From assembly GCA_903869595.1 (NCBI GenBank), contig CAIPZV010000085.1, forward strand, positions 1 to 64,000: 64,000 bases of DNA, read 5' to 3'. Of this stretch, positions 7,273 through 14,995 are shown piece after piece; position 1 is the stretch's first letter, and every line of letters starts with the position of its first letter. Source of the stretch: an uncultured beta proteobacterium (GTDB lineage: Bacteria > Pseudomonadota > Gammaproteobacteria > Burkholderiales > Burkholderiaceae_C). The translations under genes were made by a program, and so were the position numbers. The notes beneath the pieces are model-generated. The model was not told the DNA's origin. It saw nothing but the letters and a program-made list of their open reading frames with translations, and did no database searches.

Positions 7273-8565
7273 TCAGCGGATTTGGGGCGGCGCCCGCAAT
7301 TGTTCTGGCGTGGTGAAGTAAGCCGCCAGCGATGCGGCTTGCGCGCTGGATTGGCGCAGGGCATGGCGGGCAATCGTGCGCAGATGCACCGCGTCGGGCC
7401 CGTCCATCAGGTGCATGGCGCGCCCCCAGGACCAAAAATAAGCCAGCGGCGTGTCTGGCGATAAACCCATGGCACCAAACATTTGTATCGCGCGGTCCAC
7501 CACCTGGGTTTGCAGTTGCGCCGTCACCACTTTCACCGCTGCCACATCGCTGCGCAGTTGTTGCGGATCGCTATCAGCTTGATCGAGTCGCCAGGCGGTT
7601 TGTAAAAGCAGCAGGCGAGCCTGGTCGATGGCCACCCGCGACTGGGCGATCCAATCCTGCACATTGGAAAAGGCCGACACATGCTGGCCAAAGGCTTCAC
7701 GCTCACGCACCCGCGCGCAGGCCAACTGCAGCGCCAACTCACACTGCCCGACGCTGCGCATACCGTGGTGCAAACGCCCTGGCCCTAGCCGCGCCTGGGC
7801 CATCGCAAAGGCCGCACCGGCTTGCCCTAGCAGTGCCTCTGGCCCCAGCCGCACGCCCTGCAACAAGATCTCGCAATGCCCCTCAGGCGCCAAATGGTGC
7901 AGCACCGGGATATTACGCAGCACCTCCAAGCCAGGCGCATCCATGGGCACCAGCACCAGGCTGTGCTGCCGGTGCGCATCCGTGTCGGCGTGCTCCGCCA
8001 GATCCAGGTCGCGGCACATAACGATGAGCAGGCGGCAATCCGGGTGCGCCGCGCCGGTAATAAACCATTTGCGGCCTTGCAACACCAAGGTGTTGCCCTC
8101 CCGCCGCAAAGCGGTACGTAAATTGCCCGGGTCGGAAGAAGCTACATCCGGCTCGCTCATAGCAAAGGCCGAGCGTATTTCCCCTTGCAGCAAAGGCGCC
8201 AGCCAGCGCGCGCTTTGGGCCGCATCGGCAAAGCGCAACAGCAATTCCATATTCCCGCTATCAGGCGCCTGACAATTGAATACCTCCGAGGCCCAGGGCA
8301 ATCGGCCCAAAAGCTCAGCGATCGGTGCGTATTCCAGATTGGAAAGACGCGCACCCGGCGCGTCAAAGGGCAGGTTTGGCAGACATAGATTCCATAAATC
8401 CGCGTCTTGGGCTAGCGCCTTCAAGTCAGCTAAAAACGGCGGTGGGTACACGCCATCAGCCACGCTTTGGTGCCAGGCTGCGTTGTGCGGTAGGACGTAG
8501 CGCTCAAGAAAGGCTTGCGCCTTTTGTAAGCAGAGACTTGCGCTCGCAGTCGGGGAAAAATCCAT
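7273..8565 (-). CDS. Acyl-CoA dehydrogenase family protein (ACAD10/11-like)
   Basis: A 430-residue FAD-dependent dehydrogenase that would introduce an alpha-beta double bond into an acyl-CoA. Seen are the N-terminal helical domain (about 1-125), the FAD/substrate segment AFAMSEPDVASSDPGNLRT, RKWFITGAAHPDCRLLIVM in the beta domain, and in the C-terminal domain REREAFGQHVSAFSNVQDWIA, QMFGAMGLSPDTPLAYFW and the end motif RAMHLMDGPDAVHLRTIAR. These resemble the ACAD10/11 branch. ATG 8565 (MDFSPTAS) fits the family; further upstream codons look non-coding. The true substrate cannot be told from sequence. It is followed by an MFS transporter gene and diverges from the MBL-fold gene. Confidence 0.88.
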   Translation of the reverse strand: MDFSPTASASLCLQKAQAFLERYVLPHNAAWHQSVADGVYPPPFLADLKALAQDADLWNLCLPNLPFDAPGARLSNLEYAPIAELLGRLPWASEVFNCQAPDSGNMELLLRFADAAQSARWLAPLLQGEIRSAFAMSEPDVASSDPGNLRTALRREGNTLVLQGRKWFITGAAHPDCRLLIVMCRDLDLAEHADTDAHRQHSLVLVPMDAPGLEVLRNIPVLHHLAPEGHCEILLQGVRLGPEALLGQAGAAFAMAQARLGPGRLHHGMRSVGQCELALQLACARVREREAFGQHVSAFSNVQDWIAQSRVAIDQARLLLLQTAWRLDQADSDPQQLRSDVAAVKVVTAQLQTQVVDRAIQMFGAMGLSPDTPLAYFWSWGRAMHLMDGPDAVHLRTIARHALRQSSAQAASLAAYFTTPEQLRAPPQIR

Positions 8566-8689
8566 GGCTTTATTGTTGGCGCCGAGCCACCAAAGGGCTT
8601 TGACACAGGTCAATGTGGCATGCCCGTGCACTGGCTGAGAACCGCGGCCAAAGCCCGGCCCTTGTAGGCGCAGTGGATAAACTCCGCCC

Positions 8690-9328
8690 ATGCTCCACTA
8701 CGAAACAGTCCCCGTCACCCCGTTTGAGCAAAACTGCTCCATCGTTTGGTGCGACCAGACCCACAAGGCAGCCATCATCGACCCCGGCGGCGATTTGGAC
8801 TTGTTGATTGCCACGGCCAAGAGCCTGGGCGTGACGCTGGAGCAGATCTGGATTACCCATGCGCATGTGGACCATGCGGCCGCTACGCAGGATCTAGCAG
8901 ACCGCCTAGGGCTGCCCATCATCGGGCCGCACCCGGGCGATCAGTTTTGGATTGACGGCCTGCCCATGGCGGCTGCTACCTACGGCTTTCCCCCGGCGCG
9001 GCCTTTTAAGCCCACGCGCTGGCTTAAAGATGGCGACACCGTTAGCCTAGGAGCGCATGTGCTGCAAGTGCGCCACTGCCCGGGCCACACGCCCGGGCAT
9101 GTGGTGTTTTATTCCGCGGAAATGAATCGCGCGTTTGTGGGGGACGTTTTGTTTGCAGGTAGCGTGGGCCGCACGGATTTTCCGCAGGGCAACCATGCCG
9201 ATTTGATGCACAGCATTACCCACCGTTTATGGCCCATGGGTGATGAGACCATCTTTATTCCCGGTCACGGCCCGGAGAGCACTTTTGGCGTAGAACGTGA
9301 AACCAATCCCTATGTTGCGGGCACTTGA
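8690..9328 (+). CDS. Metallo-beta-lactamase-fold hydrolase (glyoxalase II-like, YcbL type)
   Basis: A 212-residue hydrolase with the metal-binding set of the family: THAHVDHAAA (HxHxDH, about residues 57-62), HCPGHTPGHVVFY, GDVLFAGSVGRTDFP with the bridging Asp, and IPGHGPEST. This arrangement is that of short glyoxalase-II-like enzymes such as YcbL, which hydrolyse thioesters including lactoylglutathione; it lacks the longer C-terminal helical domain of classical GloB. The substrate therefore stays open. It starts at ATG 8690 and sits 15 bases before the YbaK gene, so the two likely form a small operon. Confidence 0.88.
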   Translation: MLHYETVPVTPFEQNCSIVWCDQTHKAAIIDPGGDLDLLIATAKSLGVTLEQIWITHAHVDHAAATQDLADRLGLPIIGPHPGDQFWIDGLPMAAATYGFPPARPFKPTRWLKDGDTVSLGAHVLQVRHCPGHTPGHVVFYSAEMNRAFVGDVLFAGSVGRTDFPQGNHADLMHSITHRLWPMGDETIFIPGHGPESTFGVERETNPYVAGT

Positions 9329-9343
9329 GTTGGCGCAAGGCGT

Positions 9344-9802
9344 ATGAGCGTTGCGTCCGTACGCGCTTTCTTTGAGGCGCGCCAGATCGACATGCCGATT
9401 GTGGAGCTGGAGGCGATCACCTCCACCGTAGCCCTGGCCGCGCAAGCCCACGGTGTGGAACCCGGTCGTATTGCCAAGACACTGGCTTTTAAGTTGGCCG
9501 ACGGCAAAGTGTTTTTGCTGGTGGCCAGTGGCGATGCGCGTATCGACAATACCAAATTCAAAACTGCGTTTGGCAAGGGAAAGATGCTTGCACTCGACCA
9601 AGTGGAGGCGCTGACCGGCCACCCGGTTGGCGGGGTGTGTCCTTTCGGCTTGGCAACCGATTTGCCGGTCTATCTGGACCGTAGTTTGCTGGCCTTTGAC
9701 GAGGTACTACCGGCAGCCGGTTCGGTGAACAGTGCCTTGCGCATCAGCCCGCAGCGCATGGCCGAATTGACGCAAGGTCGGTGGGTCGACGCCTGCCGGT
9801 AA
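9344..9802 (+). CDS. YbaK/EbsC-family aminoacyl-tRNA deacylase
   Basis: A 152-residue single-domain protein of the YbaK/ProX-like group, which hydrolyses mischarged tRNAs (for example Cys-tRNAPro or Ala-tRNAPro) in trans. Seen are GRIAKTLAFKLADGKVFLLVASGDARID with the conserved lysine of the active site, KMLALDQVEALTGHPVGGVCPFGL with the GGVCPFG loop, and PVYLDRSLLAFDEVLPAAGSVNSAL. Which tRNA it edits cannot be told. The start ATG 9344 lies 15 bases after the upstream hydrolase gene. A possible transcription-stop hairpin follows at 9859. Confidence 0.9.
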   Translation: MSVASVRAFFEARQIDMPIVELEAITSTVALAAQAHGVEPGRIAKTLAFKLADGKVFLLVASGDARIDNTKFKTAFGKGKMLALDQVEALTGHPVGGVCPFGLATDLPVYLDRSLLAFDEVLPAAGSVNSALRISPQRMAELTQGRWVDACR

Positions 9803-9858
9803 GCGCAGTTTCTTGCTGCCTGACCCCCGGTTTATGCACTTGGTCGCAAAACGCTCGC

Positions 9859-9876
9859 GCAAGGCGCGGGCCTTGC
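9859..9876 (+). terminator. Possible hairpin terminator after the ybaK-like gene
   Basis: GCAAGGC (9859-9865), loop GCGG, GCCTTGC (9870-9876) form a perfect seven-pair stem between the deacylase and the histidine kinase gene. It is followed by TTACAG rather than a proper T-run, so it may pause rather than terminate transcription. Seen as a structure; role inferred. Confidence 0.35.
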
Positions 9877-9934
9877 TTACAGTGTGACCCATTAAGCGCC
9901 TTGCGCACTTTCACCCAAGCCACAGGATTAACAA

Positions 9935-11326
9935 ATGCCAGCTATCCCTAAGCCCACAGAGGCCAGAGGTAACGAATGGACTCGCCGTTGGCAAGTGCTG
10001 CGTGCTGCCGGGGTGCGCTACTTTCATGCTTATGGCAGTTGGCTTGTCAGCATAAGTTGGTGGCGTTTTCTTCTGATTTCTATTTTGGTGTTGATCTTGG
10101 CGGCTATTACCGCCTCTATCTTTGGTGGCAATTCAGGGCACCACTATCGTCACGAGGTGGTCGTCAAAAAAATCAAGCCAGCCGCCGCCCCAGAAGCCCC
10201 CATGCAAGCGCCCGCCAGCGATGCCTCAGCTCCGCAGGCCAAGGGCAAGGTGTCGGTGCAAATCGACGAGACCGGTGTGCACATCAGCGCCGAAGACCCG
10301 CAGGGCAAAGGTGCGCAATTACAGATCGACGAAAAAGGCTTGCGCATCAGCACGCCGACCGAAGCGCCTGCCAGTGCTGCGCAGGGGGCTTCGGCAGCTC
10401 AGCCCGCTGTCGATATACAAATCGGCCCCAACGCCACAGAACAAGAAATCGAGCGGGCCCTAGAGACCGTGCGCCGCGCACTGGGCGGCCAGACCACCAA
10501 GCAAGACGCTGAGCAAGACAACGAGGTAGATGTTGTGCACTTTGGCGCCGACGAGGGCGATGGCGATCGCACCGACAGCCTGCCCAATCTGGCCCTGCTC
10601 TTGATCGTCGCCTCCTTGATTCTCAAAATCACTTACCGTGGTCGCATCCAGGCCGAGGCCGTCGCCGCTGCGGCCACTCAGGTGGCAGAAACCGAGTCGC
10701 TCAAGCGCCAGGTCATGGAAGCGCGGATGGCTGCCATGCAGGCGCAAATGGAGCCGCACTTTTTGTTCAACACACTCGCTGGCATTGAGCACCTCATAGA
10801 GACCGACCCGCCGCGCGCTGCGACCATGCAAAAAAGCCTGATCGCCTTTTTGCGGGCTACCATGCCCACGCTGCGCGAAGCCAATGCACAAGCCGAGCGC
10901 GATTTGGGCCGCGAACTGGCGGTGGTGCAGCCTTACCTGGAGCTCATGCGTATGCGCATGGAAGAGCGCTTGCAGTTTGACTTGCAAGTACCCCAGGGCC
11001 TGCGCAGCGCCCGCTTTCCACCCATGATGTTGCAAAGCCTGGTTGAAAACGCCATCCGCCATGGTTTGGAGCCAAAGGCCGAGGGCGGCAGCATTACCGT
11101 GCGCGCCGAGGTGCAAGATGGAAAGTTGATCGTGCAGGTGCAGGACACGGGCGTGGGTTTTACGCCTATTGCGCAAGGGGCTACAGTTGGCGGCATCGGG
11201 TTGTCGAACATCCGCGAGCGTTTACACCTGCTGTACGGCACGCAAGCCGCGCTGCAAACCAGCAGCCCCAGCACCGGCGGCGCTTGTGTCACTATCACCG
11301 TTCCTTATCAATTGGGCGCGCCTTGA
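9935..11326 (+). CDS. Sensor histidine kinase, LytS/AlgZ type, with a two-helix membrane sensor
   Basis: A 463-residue membrane kinase of the His_kinase (LytS/AlgZ) class. A first membrane helix is at about 44-63 and a second at about 217-231; the region between them, inferred periplasmic, is unusual and holds two copies of a QIDExGxxIS motif (about 108-118 and 130-139), then an acidic stretch. The cytoplasmic half has a coiled segment, the phospho-acceptor motif EPHFLFNTL (His 275), SLVENAIRHGLEP and VGGIGLSNIRERLHLLYG of the ATP-binding domain. AGGA stands seven bases before ATG 9935. It is followed 28 bases later by a small membrane protein and then a LytTR regulator, clearly one signalling operon. 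The stimulus is unknown. Confidence 0.9.
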   Translation: MPAIPKPTEARGNEWTRRWQVLRAAGVRYFHAYGSWLVSISWWRFLLISILVLILAAITASIFGGNSGHHYRHEVVVKKIKPAAAPEAPMQAPASDASAPQAKGKVSVQIDETGVHISAEDPQGKGAQLQIDEKGLRISTPTEAPASAAQGASAAQPAVDIQIGPNATEQEIERALETVRRALGGQTTKQDAEQDNEVDVVHFGADEGDGDRTDSLPNLALLLIVASLILKITYRGRIQAEAVAAAATQVAETESLKRQVMEARMAAMQAQMEPHFLFNTLAGIEHLIETDPPRAATMQKSLIAFLRATMPTLREANAQAERDLGRELAVVQPYLELMRMRMEERLQFDLQVPQGLRSARFPPMMLQSLVENAIRHGLEPKAEGGSITVRAEVQDGKLIVQVQDTGVGFTPIAQGATVGGIGLSNIRERLHLLYGTQAALQTSSPSTGGACVTITVPYQLGAP

Positions 11327-11354
11327 GCGTCCCGCACATGTCAGAGGCATTTCC

Positions 11355-11738
11355 ATGATCAACACTAGTTTGCGTTGGATCGCCCGCCTTTTGTTTGTGG
11401 CGGTGTTATTGGCCCTTATTGCTGCCATTTTGGGAGGTATGCATTGGCAGCCCGACGTGATGTTCAGCGTCAACGGCCAGGCTGTCACCTTACCGGGTGT
11501 CGCCTGGATCGCCATCGGCGCAGCCGTGCTAATGGGCTTGTTGGTGCTGGCCACTTTGGCTGTTTTGCCGCTATTGGTATTGTTGATACCGGTGTTTGTT
11601 GCGCTCGTGGTGATCGCCCTTATCGCCGCCGGCCTAGGCGTGCTCAGCATGGTGCTATGGGGCGTGCTGCCATTGTTCATCGTGTGGCTGATCTGGCGTC
11701 TGGCTAAAGGCGGCTCGCAGGGCAGTGACGAGGTATGA
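11355..11738 (+). CDS. Small integral membrane protein between kinase and regulator
   Basis: A 127-residue, very hydrophobic protein: an N-terminal helix (SLRWIARLLFVAVLLALIAAILGG), a short extracytoplasmic-looking loop (MHWQPDVMFSVNGQAVTLPG), then three tightly spaced helices rich in Leu, Val and Ala ending in VWLIWRLAKGG. It is not a family I recognise. It overlaps the start of the response regulator by four bases (ATGA) and follows the kinase closely, so it is almost certainly made with them and may be an accessory sensor, inhibitor, or an output of the pathway. That role is inferred from position only. Confidence 0.75.
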   Translation: MINTSLRWIARLLFVAVLLALIAAILGGMHWQPDVMFSVNGQAVTLPGVAWIAIGAAVLMGLLVLATLAVLPLLVLLIPVFVALVVIALIAAGLGVLSMVLWGVLPLFIVWLIWRLAKGGSQGSDEV

Positions 11739-12583
11739 GGCCCTTGCGTGTGGTCGTGGCTGATGATGAGCGCCTCATGCGCGAGCAGCTCTGCGTTCGT
11801 CTAAGCGAGGTGGATGCCAGCATCGAAGTGCTGGCCCAGGCGCGCAATGGCCAAGAAGCGCTCGAGTGTGTGCGCGAATTGCAGCCAGACCTGGTATTTT
11901 TAGACATCCGCATGCCGGTGATGACCGGTATTGAAGCTGCGCGCCATATTGCCCAGTTGCCCACTTGGGACGAGGCTGGCGGAGACGGCCAATGGCCAGG
12001 CTGCGAAATTGTATTTTTAACAGCCTATGACCAATATGCAGTGCAAGCCTTTGAGGCTGGCGTGGTCGACTACCTGCTCAAGCCCGCAGAGCCTGAGCGC
12101 TTGGCTCTGGCCTTGCAGCGGGTGCGTATGCGCATGGATGCGCGCCAGCAAGCCCAGCGCGGTTCAGAGCCCGCGCAGCCACTGCCCGCGCACACTCCAG
12201 CCATGCAAGACTTGCTGCGCACCCTGGCCGCACAGCTCTCTCCTTCCACTGCGCCAGCGCCGCTGCAATGGATACAAGCCAAAGTGGGGGCTACGATCCA
12301 GATGATCGCGGTTGAAGACGTGCTGTTTTTTGTGAGTGACGAAAAATACACCCGTGTCCAAACTGCTACCCAGGAAGCCCTGATCCGCACCTCCATCAAA
12401 GAGCTGATTGATACGCTGGACATGCAGCGCTTTTGGCAAATCCACCGCAGTACCCTGGTCAATGTGCGCGCTATTGCTGGCGTGCAACGCGACGAACGCG
12501 GCCGTCAGTTGGTCTCGTTGCGTGGCAGCAAAGAGTTGCTGGAAGTCAGCCGCAGCTATGCGGGCTTGTTCAAGGGGATGTAG
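11735..12583 (+). CDS. LytR/AlgR-family response regulator (REC-LytTR)
   Basis: A 282-residue regulator. The receiver domain has the acidic pair ADDE (residues 9-12), the phospho-acceptor in VFLDIRMP (Asp 57), the conserved Thr/Ala in FLTAYDQ and the lysine in DYLLKPAEP. A Gln/Pro-rich linker follows (about 130-165). The C-terminal LytTR DNA-binding domain runs from about 175 (VEDVLFFVSDEKYTRVQT) through FWQIHRSTLVNVRAIAG to the end. It should be phosphorylated by the kinase two genes upstream. Its own start overlaps the stop of the membrane-protein gene. Targets are unknown; the operon itself is the obvious first candidate. Confidence 0.93.
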   Translation: MRPLRVVVADDERLMREQLCVRLSEVDASIEVLAQARNGQEALECVRELQPDLVFLDIRMPVMTGIEAARHIAQLPTWDEAGGDGQWPGCEIVFLTAYDQYAVQAFEAGVVDYLLKPAEPERLALALQRVRMRMDARQQAQRGSEPAQPLPAHTPAMQDLLRTLAAQLSPSTAPAPLQWIQAKVGATIQMIAVEDVLFFVSDEKYTRVQTATQEALIRTSIKELIDTLDMQRFWQIHRSTLVNVRAIAGVQRDERGRQLVSLRGSKELLEVSRSYAGLFKGM

Positions 12584-12698
12584 GTATTTCCAAGAACTGG
12601 AACATACGTGTAGTGCATAAAACACATGCGTTCGCCTTGGCGGTCCACCGCATGCGCCGGAGTTGGAGGGCACAAACAAAGCTGCCCGCGATCGGAAG

Positions 12699-13562
12699 TT
12701 ACGATGCTGCCCGCGCCCAATATACCCCCCACACCACCAAGCCCATACCCACCAGCGCCGTGCCCGCAAAGGATTCGCCAAACAGCACCCAAGCCACAAC
12801 TGCGGTGCAAGGCGGCACCAGGTAAAACAGGCTGGCCACATTGACCGAGTTGTTGTTGCGGATCAGCCAGTTGAGCAAACTGACCGCACCCAGCGACAAC
12901 ACCAATACCAGCCAACCCATGGCGAACACCATTTCGGGCACCCAGTCGATGCGCAGCGTTTCGGTCAGCGCTGCTGCAATGCCGGTGAACACCACCGTGG
13001 GTACGAACTGCGCCACCGCACCGGTGCGCCAGTCAAATTGCGGGCAAAAGCGCTTTTGGTACAAATTGCCGCAAGTGATAGATAGCAGCGAAATCACACA
13101 GGGTAACAAGGCCAGTAGCTCAAAGCCAGTACCCAGTTTGTTCGCCAACACCAGTGCCACCCCAGCCAGGCCCAAGACCAAGCCCAGCCATTGGCGGCGC
13201 ACTACCGTCTCATGCAAAAAAAGTCCCGCACCCACTGCCACCAGCAAGGGTTGCAGGCCGACCACCAAGGCCGCAACGCCCGAAGGCAGGCCCATAGAAA
13301 TGGCGATAAACACGCCACCTAGGTACACCCCATGAATCAGCAAACCGGCCACGCCGATGTGAAACCAATCGCGGGGTTGCGCCGGCCAGGGCGCCTTGCT
13401 TAGCAGGGACAGCGCAAGCAACAAAGCAACGACTAGCAAATAGCGCACAAACAAAAACGTTAGCGGCTCGCTATGCGGCAAACCTAGGCGCGCACCGATA
13501 AAGCCGGTGGACCAGAGGACAACAAAAAGCAGCGGAAAGGCCGGTGCCAAGCGGCGCATCAT
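12699..13562 (-). CDS. EamA/DMT-family permease
   Basis: A 287-residue protein with ten predicted membrane helices in two EamA repeats, for example LFVVLWSTGFIGARLGL at the N-terminus, GVAALVVGLQPLLVAVGAGLF, GLVLGLAGVALVLANKLG, LVLVLSLGAVSLLNWLI and VASLFYLVPPCTAVVAWVLF near the end. Drug/metabolite transporters of this type export amino acids or other small molecules, or act as unknown exporters; no substrate can be assigned. Its start overlaps the end of the outer-membrane efflux gene by four bases (ATGA), placing it last in the efflux operon. Confidence 0.88.
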   Translation of the reverse strand: MMRRLAPAFPLLFVVLWSTGFIGARLGLPHSEPLTFLFVRYLLVVALLLALSLLSKAPWPAQPRDWFHIGVAGLLIHGVYLGGVFIAISMGLPSGVAALVVGLQPLLVAVGAGLFLHETVVRRQWLGLVLGLAGVALVLANKLGTGFELLALLPCVISLLSITCGNLYQKRFCPQFDWRTGAVAQFVPTVVFTGIAAALTETLRIDWVPEMVFAMGWLVLVLSLGAVSLLNWLIRNNNSVNVASLFYLVPPCTAVVAWVLFGESFAGTALVGMGLVVWGVYWARAAS

Positions 13563-14995
13563 GGCGCTGGCGCAAGACCGCCGCCCAAGGCTTTGTAGAG
13601 CGCAATCTGGTTTTGTAGCAAAGCTGATTGCACCAGCACCAAGGCTTGCTGGTCGGACAGCACACTGCGCTCGGCCTCCAACACGTCCAGCGCCGACGCC
13701 GCTCCATGCGCAAGCTTGAGCTGCACCAGTTCCAGACGCGCCTGATCAGCAGCGTGCTGCGCTTGCTGGGCTTCTAATTGCGCTTGCCAGCCGCTGCGCT
13801 GGCTTAGTGCGTCACTGACTTCACGAAACGCGCTTTGGATGGCTTTTTCATACTGGGCCACGGCCACCGCGCGGGCGGCCTGCGCTGCTGCCAGATTGGC
13901 ATCGTTGCGGCCATGGTCAAACAGTGGAAGCAGCAACTGCGGCGCCACGCTAAACACCCAGCTGCCGCTGCTAAACAGCGAAGACAGCTCGTTGCTGGCG
14001 CTACCCACACCGGCGGTCAGTGCAATGCGCGGAAAAAACGCGGCGCGCGCGGCCTGGATATTGGCATCTGCCGCCTTCAAAAGATGCTCGGCCTGGCGGA
14101 TGTCGGCGCGCTGCGTCAACACTTCAGAAGGGATGCCCGGCGCCAGCTCAGCCATGCTGTTATGGCTCAAAGCACCACCGCCAAGCGCGCGTTTTTGCGC
14201 AGCAGGAATGTCCTGGCCTAGCAGCAAGACCAAAGTGTTTTCATCGAGCATGCGCTGGCGCTGCAAAGGCCCCAATGCGACGCGCACCGATTGCAATAGC
14301 GCACGGTTTTGTTGCAGTTCGATATCCGAAGCCACACCTTGCTGGTGGCGCAACTGCACCAATTGCAAAGTACGTTCTCGAGATACCACTAACTGCCGCG
14401 TGCTGGCCAGCAGCGCCTCGTCGCTTTGCAAAGCCAGCCAGCTTTGCGCCACCATGCTAATCAAGCTAATTTGTGCAGTCCGGCTGGCTTCCTGGCTGGC
14501 CAGGTACTGGGCCAGTGCTTGTTCTTTCAGACTGGCCACGCGGCCAAAGAAATCAAACTCGTAGGCCGTGACTGACAAGCCGGTATTGAAAAGCGTGGAC
14601 ATAGCGCCAAAGGCATTGGGCGCGCGCGAGGCACCTGCGCCCAAATTCACCATTGGTAGTTCGTCGGCAGTGCGCACCCCCAGTTGCGCGCGCGCTTGGG
14701 CCAGCGTGCCCGCTGCGATACGCACATCGCGGTTATTGTCCAGCGCGATACGAATCAAGGTGGCCAAGTCGGCGTCTTGGAAATAGCTTTGCCAGTCGGG
14801 AAGGGCTGCGGCGGGCATAGCTGTTTGGCTGACAGCAGCAGGCACCCCTGCTGCGTTGGGCCATTGCGCAGGCACCGGCGCTTTGGGCAGCAAGGAATGC
14901 AGCGTTGGCATGCTGCACCCGCCGATAAGGAGGGTGGCCAGCAGCGCTGCTGCTAGGGGCGTGCGCCTCACGCTGGCAAGGGTGAACTTATTCAT
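13559..14995 (-). CDS. RND efflux outer-membrane lipoprotein (OprM/NodT type)
   Basis: A 478-residue TolC-like channel. The signal peptide ends in a lipobox (LLATLLIGGC, Cys at about 27), typical of the NodT/OprM branch. Two outer-membrane efflux repeats follow, with landmarks WQSYFQDADLATLIRIALDNNRDVR, ARAQLGVRTADELPMVNLG, LRHQQGVASDIELQQNRA, RADIRQAEHLLKAADANI and KLAHGAASALDVLEAERSVL. It would join the inner-membrane pump and adaptor into a channel through both membranes. Its start overlaps the end of the pump gene by eight bases, so expression is coupled to it. Confidence 0.94.
   Translation of the reverse strand: MNKFTLASVRRTPLAAALLATLLIGGCSMPTLHSLLPKAPVPAQWPNAAGVPAAVSQTAMPAAALPDWQSYFQDADLATLIRIALDNNRDVRIAAGTLAQARAQLGVRTADELPMVNLGAGASRAPNAFGAMSTLFNTGLSVTAYEFDFFGRVASLKEQALAQYLASQEASRTAQISLISMVAQSWLALQSDEALLASTRQLVVSRERTLQLVQLRHQQGVASDIELQQNRALLQSVRVALGPLQRQRMLDENTLVLLLGQDIPAAQKRALGGGALSHNSMAELAPGIPSEVLTQRADIRQAEHLLKAADANIQAARAAFFPRIALTAGVGSASNELSSLFSSGSWVFSVAPQLLLPLFDHGRNDANLAAAQAARAVAVAQYEKAIQSAFREVSDALSQRSGWQAQLEAQQAQHAADQARLELVQLKLAHGAASALDVLEAERSVLSDQQALVLVQSALLQNQIALYKALGGGLAPAP

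Noticed and set aside
8670..8679. AGTGGATAA as a further DnaA box
   Set aside because: One mismatch to the consensus, alone, in the short gap before the MBL gene; expected by chance at this frequency.
10460..11176. 238-codon - strand frame opposite the histidine kinase
   Set aside because: The kinase has all family motifs on the + strand; the antisense frame is His- and Gln-rich as expected from a shadow.
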